A stretch of 8,512 nt of DNA from Gammaproteobacteria bacterium (GTDB lineage Bacteria > Pseudomonadota > Gammaproteobacteria > Chromatiales > Chromatiaceae), in the NCBI GenBank assembly GCA_008080925.1, contig VMDJ01000048.1:1-8512 (forward strand), in the 5' to 3' direction. Shown here one piece after another: positions 6,709 through 8,512 of this stretch (position 1 is the first letter of the stretch; each line of letters starts with the position of its first letter). The notes under the pieces are model-generated. The model searched no databases, had not been told where the DNA came from, and was given only the letters and a program-made list of their open reading frames with translations. The translations under genes and the position numbers were made by a program.

Positions 6709-7656
6709 TCAATTAAGGATCGACTCATTCTCCATAGCCAGATAGACCTGATAGGCATTACGGCGGTGAGCGGCATCGTATGCTGGCATCGCTTTGTAGG
6801 CGCTCCAGTCTTCTTCCTCAAAAGCCGTTTCAAAATCCACCATATCTTCAACCGCTTTACTCATTACTGAGCGTAAATGTGCCACATACTCGCGCGTCAT
6901 CCGGACTGCCAGGTTGGGATCTTGCGCATGTGGTCCATGTCCCGGCACTAGGACTTTCAAACCATCGGTTTCCAGATCTTTCAATTTTGATAGCCATACC
7001 TTGGTATCGGCATCTCCAACAAACGGCACGCGGCCTTCAAAAATGATATCGCCCGAGAACAACACGCCCTCTTCTGGAATAAACAGGGTTAGGTCACCAT
7101 CTGAATGCGCACTACCCAGGTAATTCATCTCGAAGGTCAAACCGCCCAAGCTAAAACGAGTTGCTTTATCGATAATCTGATCTGGTGGTACTAGATGAGT
7201 TTGCTCATTTACCCATGGCTCTAAAGACATCATTCGATCATCTAGCAAATTAGCAGCAGTCTCTGAACCTAAATAGGTATGAGCACCCACCGGCGCGATG
7301 ATCTTGGCACCCGCCTCTTTGAAGACTTGCAGACCATAGATATGGTCTGCGTGATAGTGACTCACAATCATATGTGTGATCGGCTTATCGGTAATCTCAC
7401 GAATCTTCTGCAGCAAGGTCCACGCAAGTGAAGGCGTACCTAATGCATCAAATAGCACTACCCCCTCGTTAGTCACCACAAAGCCCGCGTTTGAGATAAA
7501 GCCTTCGTTCTCGGTTGCCATGCCAGCTTCACCCTGAACGTAATACGCATGCTGACTGACCTGCTGGACTGTCATACTGGTGCCAATCGGTGGATACTTT
7601 TCCGCCAATGCCGGCAGGGACAAAAAGACTGACAAACAAACAACTAAAAAACGCAT
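6709..7656 (-). CDS. Exported metallo-beta-lactamase-fold hydrolase
   Basis: This is a 315-residue zinc hydrolase of the MBL superfamily, predicted to be periplasmic. A Sec signal peptide covers residues 1-18 (MRFLVVCLSVFLSLPALA, with an ALA cleavage site before EK). The metal-binding set is complete: HYHADH (H100, H102, D104, H105), H184 in GSAHSDGD, D203 in SGDIIFEG and H240 in VPGHG. The substrate is unknown. The sequence resembles MBL proteins annotated in respiratory or sulfur and quinoprotein contexts (SoxH-like and relatives), and I see no reason to call it an antibiotic resistance enzyme. The start is well supported: AAGAGG (7662-7667) lies 5 nt before the ATG and overlaps the tadA stop, so it is probably translationally coupled to tadA. 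The C-terminal about 60 residues are helical and may cover the active site. Confidence 0.9.
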   Translation of the reverse strand: MRFLVVCLSVFLSLPALAEKYPPIGTSMTVQQVSQHAYYVQGEAGMATENEGFISNAGFVVTNEGVVLFDALGTPSLAWTLLQKIREITDKPITHMIVSHYHADHIYGLQVFKEAGAKIIAPVGAHTYLGSETAANLLDDRMMSLEPWVNEQTHLVPPDQIIDKATRFSLGGLTFEMNYLGSAHSDGDLTLFIPEEGVLFSGDIIFEGRVPFVGDADTKVWLSKLKDLETDGLKVLVPGHGPHAQDPNLAVRMTREYVAHLRSVMSKAVEDMVDFETAFEEEDWSAYKAMPAYDAAHRRNAYQVYLAMENESILN

Positions 7657-7661
7657 CTCGA

Positions 7662-7667
7662 CCTCTT
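7662..7667 (-). promoter_or_regulatory. Ribosome binding site overlapping the tadA stop codon
   Basis: On the minus strand the sequence reads TAAGAGG: the first A residues belong to the TAA stop of tadA, and AAGAGG is the Shine-Dalgarno of the MBL-fold gene, 5 nt from its ATG. This arrangement favours coupled translation of the two genes. Confidence 0.75.
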
Positions 7668-8121
7668 ATCGACGCGAACGGAAAAACGAACGTAATAGCT
7701 CGGCACTTTCTTCCGCTAATACACCACCCTCACACTCAGTCCGATGATTAAATCGTTGATCTGAAGGAAGTAAATCAAACACACTGCCCGCCGCACCCGT
7801 ACGAGGGTCGCTAGCAGCAAAAACAACTCGCCCTACTCGCGCATGCACAATGGCACCCGCACACATAGGACAAGGCTCTAATGTGACATAGAGTGTGGTA
7901 TCGGTTAACCGGTAATTCTCAAGGTGTTTACCCGCCGCCCTTAATGCCTGAATTTCAGCATGCGCAGAGGGATCATGACTTTCAATCGGACGATTGAAGC
8001 CTTCACCGACAATTTCATCACCACGCACCAATACCGCACCGACAGGCACTTCACCATGCGCTTCAGCTTGACGCGCCAGCTCCAGCGCGCGGGACATAAA
8101 TGTTTCGTCGTTTGTGGTCAT
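7666..8121 (-). CDS. tadA: tRNA-specific adenosine deaminase TadA
   Basis: TadA deaminates adenosine 34 of tRNA-Arg(ACG) to inosine in the cytoplasm, which lets one tRNA read several CGN codons; it is normally essential. The 151-residue product has the full zinc-dependent cytidine/deoxycytidylate deaminase fold: HAE with zinc ligand H54 and proton shuttle E56, and PCPMC with zinc ligands C84 and C87. TadA-typical blocks are GEVPVGAVLV, GFNRPIESHDPSAHAEI, NYRLTDTTLYVTLEPC and AASDPRTGAAGS, followed by a basic C terminus FFRSRR. An in-frame TAG directly precedes ATG 8121, so this is the earliest possible start. Neither it nor the ATG at codon 9 (8097) has a clear Shine-Dalgarno. It is the first gene of a likely three-gene minus-strand operon, and its upstream region holds an FNR-type site. 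Confidence 0.96.
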   Translation of the reverse strand: MTTNDETFMSRALELARQAEAHGEVPVGAVLVRGDEIVGEGFNRPIESHDPSAHAEIQALRAAGKHLENYRLTDTTLYVTLEPCPMCAGAIVHARVGRVVFAASDPRTGAAGSVFDLLPSDQRFNHRTECEGGVLAEESAELLRSFFRSRR

Positions 8122-8135
8122 CTATTTTGAAATGG

Positions 8136-8149
8136 TTGATCAAAATCAA
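8136..8149 (+). promoter_or_regulatory. Perfect FNR/Anr-type binding site
   Basis: TTGAT (8136-8140), CAAA, ATCAA (8145-8149) is an exact match to the FNR/Anr consensus TTGAT-N4-ATCAA. Its centre (8142.5) is 41.5 bp upstream of position 8184, the transcription start expected from the -10 box TATAGT at 8173-8178. That is the standard class II activator position. The site also lies 15 bp upstream of the tadA start codon on the other strand, where it might affect tadA transcription. Binding is inferred from sequence only. Confidence 0.8.
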
Positions 8150-8172
8150 GGCGGCATGCCGATACCGCTCGC

Positions 8173-8178
8173 TATAGT
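8173..8178 (+). promoter_or_regulatory. Candidate -10 box of the YdcH-like gene
   Basis: TATAGT differs from the TATAAT consensus at one position. No -35 hexamer is seen at 16-18 bp upstream, as expected for an activator-dependent class II promoter. It would give a leader of about 44 nt before ATG 8228. Confidence 0.6.
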
Positions 8179-8227
8179 AAACCTAAAGGCGAGTGACAGT
8201 CGTCATAACATAACAAGGAGCAACACC

Positions 8228-8473
8228 ATGCAAGGCGAAAAACACGATCTTCACCACGAGTTTCCTGAATTCAATGATGCAATCCATGAATTAAAAATGA
8301 CTGACAATCATTTCGCACGACTCTTTAACGAGTATCACGAGCTAGATCACGAAGTGCATCGCATTGAAACTGGCGCTGAGAACACAAGCGACGACTATCT
8401 TGAGGAGCGCAAGAAAGCACGACTAAACCTCAAGGATCAATTGGTCGGCATGCTCAAAGCACACTCTGCATAA
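8228..8473 (+). CDS. YdcH family (DUF465) small helical protein
   Basis: This 81-residue cytoplasmic protein has no established function. It is almost entirely charged and helical, rich in His, Glu and Asp. The core block IHELKMTDNHFARLFNEYHELDHEVHRIE (residues 19-47) matches the YdcH/DUF465 pattern of small coiled-coil proteins. A second helix with RKKARLNLKDQLVGMLK follows. The frame stays open back to 8114, but ATG 8228 is clearly the start: AAGGAG (8215-8220) lies 7 nt upstream, a promoter-like -10 at 8173 would sit inside the longer version, and family members begin near this point. It stands alone, with its own FNR-type promoter and its own terminator. The predicted anaerobic or low-oxygen induction is inference from the promoter. 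Confidence 0.88.
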   Translation: MQGEKHDLHHEFPEFNDAIHELKMTDNHFARLFNEYHELDHEVHRIETGAENTSDDYLEERKKARLNLKDQLVGMLKAHSA

Positions 8474-8475
8474 AC

Positions 8476-8504
8476 AAAAAGGGCGTTCTAAGCGGCCTTT
8501 TTTT
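8476..8504 (+). terminator. Rho-independent terminator after the YdcH-like gene
   Basis: The left arm AAAAAGGGCG (8476-8485) pairs with CGGCCTTTTT (8493-8502) around a 7-nt loop with one G-G mismatch, and the T-tract runs to 8504. It begins 2 bp after the stop codon. Confidence 0.8.
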
Positions 8505-8512
8505 ATCTCATT

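Noticed and set aside
7636..7656. Possible lipoprotein signal (LVVC) in the MBL-fold protein
   Set aside because: The cysteine is at residue 7, before most of the hydrophobic core, which is far too early for a lipobox. ALA before EK is a normal signal peptidase I site.
6709..7656. Beta-lactam resistance gene
   Set aside because: The fold and zinc ligands are shared by a very large hydrolase superfamily. Context (tadA, DUF2970) and sequence give no support for a resistance role.
8114..8227. Extension of the YdcH-like reading frame upstream to 8114
   Set aside because: The extra 38 codons cover the FNR-type site, the -10 box and the Shine-Dalgarno of the real start at 8228, and have no family resemblance.
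1..8512. CRISPR arrays, tRNA or rRNA genes, insertion sequences, toxin-antitoxin or phage-defence modules
   Set aside because: No spaced direct repeats, cloverleaf pattern, transposase or defence-type domain was seen on either strand. The genes present are housekeeping or small conserved families.

Overview
The window reads as an ordinary, gene-dense stretch of a gammaproteobacterial chromosome. The full-length RapA, the TcdA, MnmH and TadA set, the DUF2970, DUF2798 and YdcH-type small proteins, and a perfect FNR/Anr half-site pair all fit that group. GC content is about one half by eye. I cannot name a genus. I see no mobile element, CRISPR array, rRNA or tRNA, and no convincing new multi-gene system.

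Layout. The 3' end of valS (1-849, +) is followed 8 bp later by a small two-helix membrane protein of the DUF2798 type (858-1103, +). This meets the RNA polymerase recycling ATPase gene rapA (1100-3862, -) head-on, and their stop codons share the sequence TTAA. Upstream of rapA on the same strand is tcdA (3936-4679, -), which makes cyclic t6A in tRNA. Across a 70-bp divergent gap lies mnmH (4750-5877, +), which makes 2-selenouridine in tRNA. An intergenic stretch of about 17% GC then leads to a small coiled-coil plus winged-helix DNA-binding protein (6004-6420, +). That gene ends at a strong GC-rich hairpin which also serves the converging operon.

The converging operon reads on the minus strand from 8121 down to 6449: tadA (tRNA A34 deaminase), a secreted metallo-beta-lactamase-fold hydrolase whose ribosome binding site overlaps the tadA stop, and a one-helix DUF2970 membrane protein. 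Divergent from tadA is a YdcH/DUF465-type small acidic helical protein (8228-8473, +). Its promoter carries a perfect TTGAT-N4-ATCAA FNR/Anr box, placed 41.5 bp upstream of the start implied by a TATAGT -10, and the gene ends in a hairpin plus T-tract.

Four of the ten genes (valS, tcdA, mnmH, tadA) act on tRNA charging or on positions 34 and 37 of tRNA, but they lie in separate transcription units. The points most worth a second look are the FNR-type promoter of the YdcH-like gene and the uncharacterised coiled-coil/winged-helix protein with its AT-rich upstream region.
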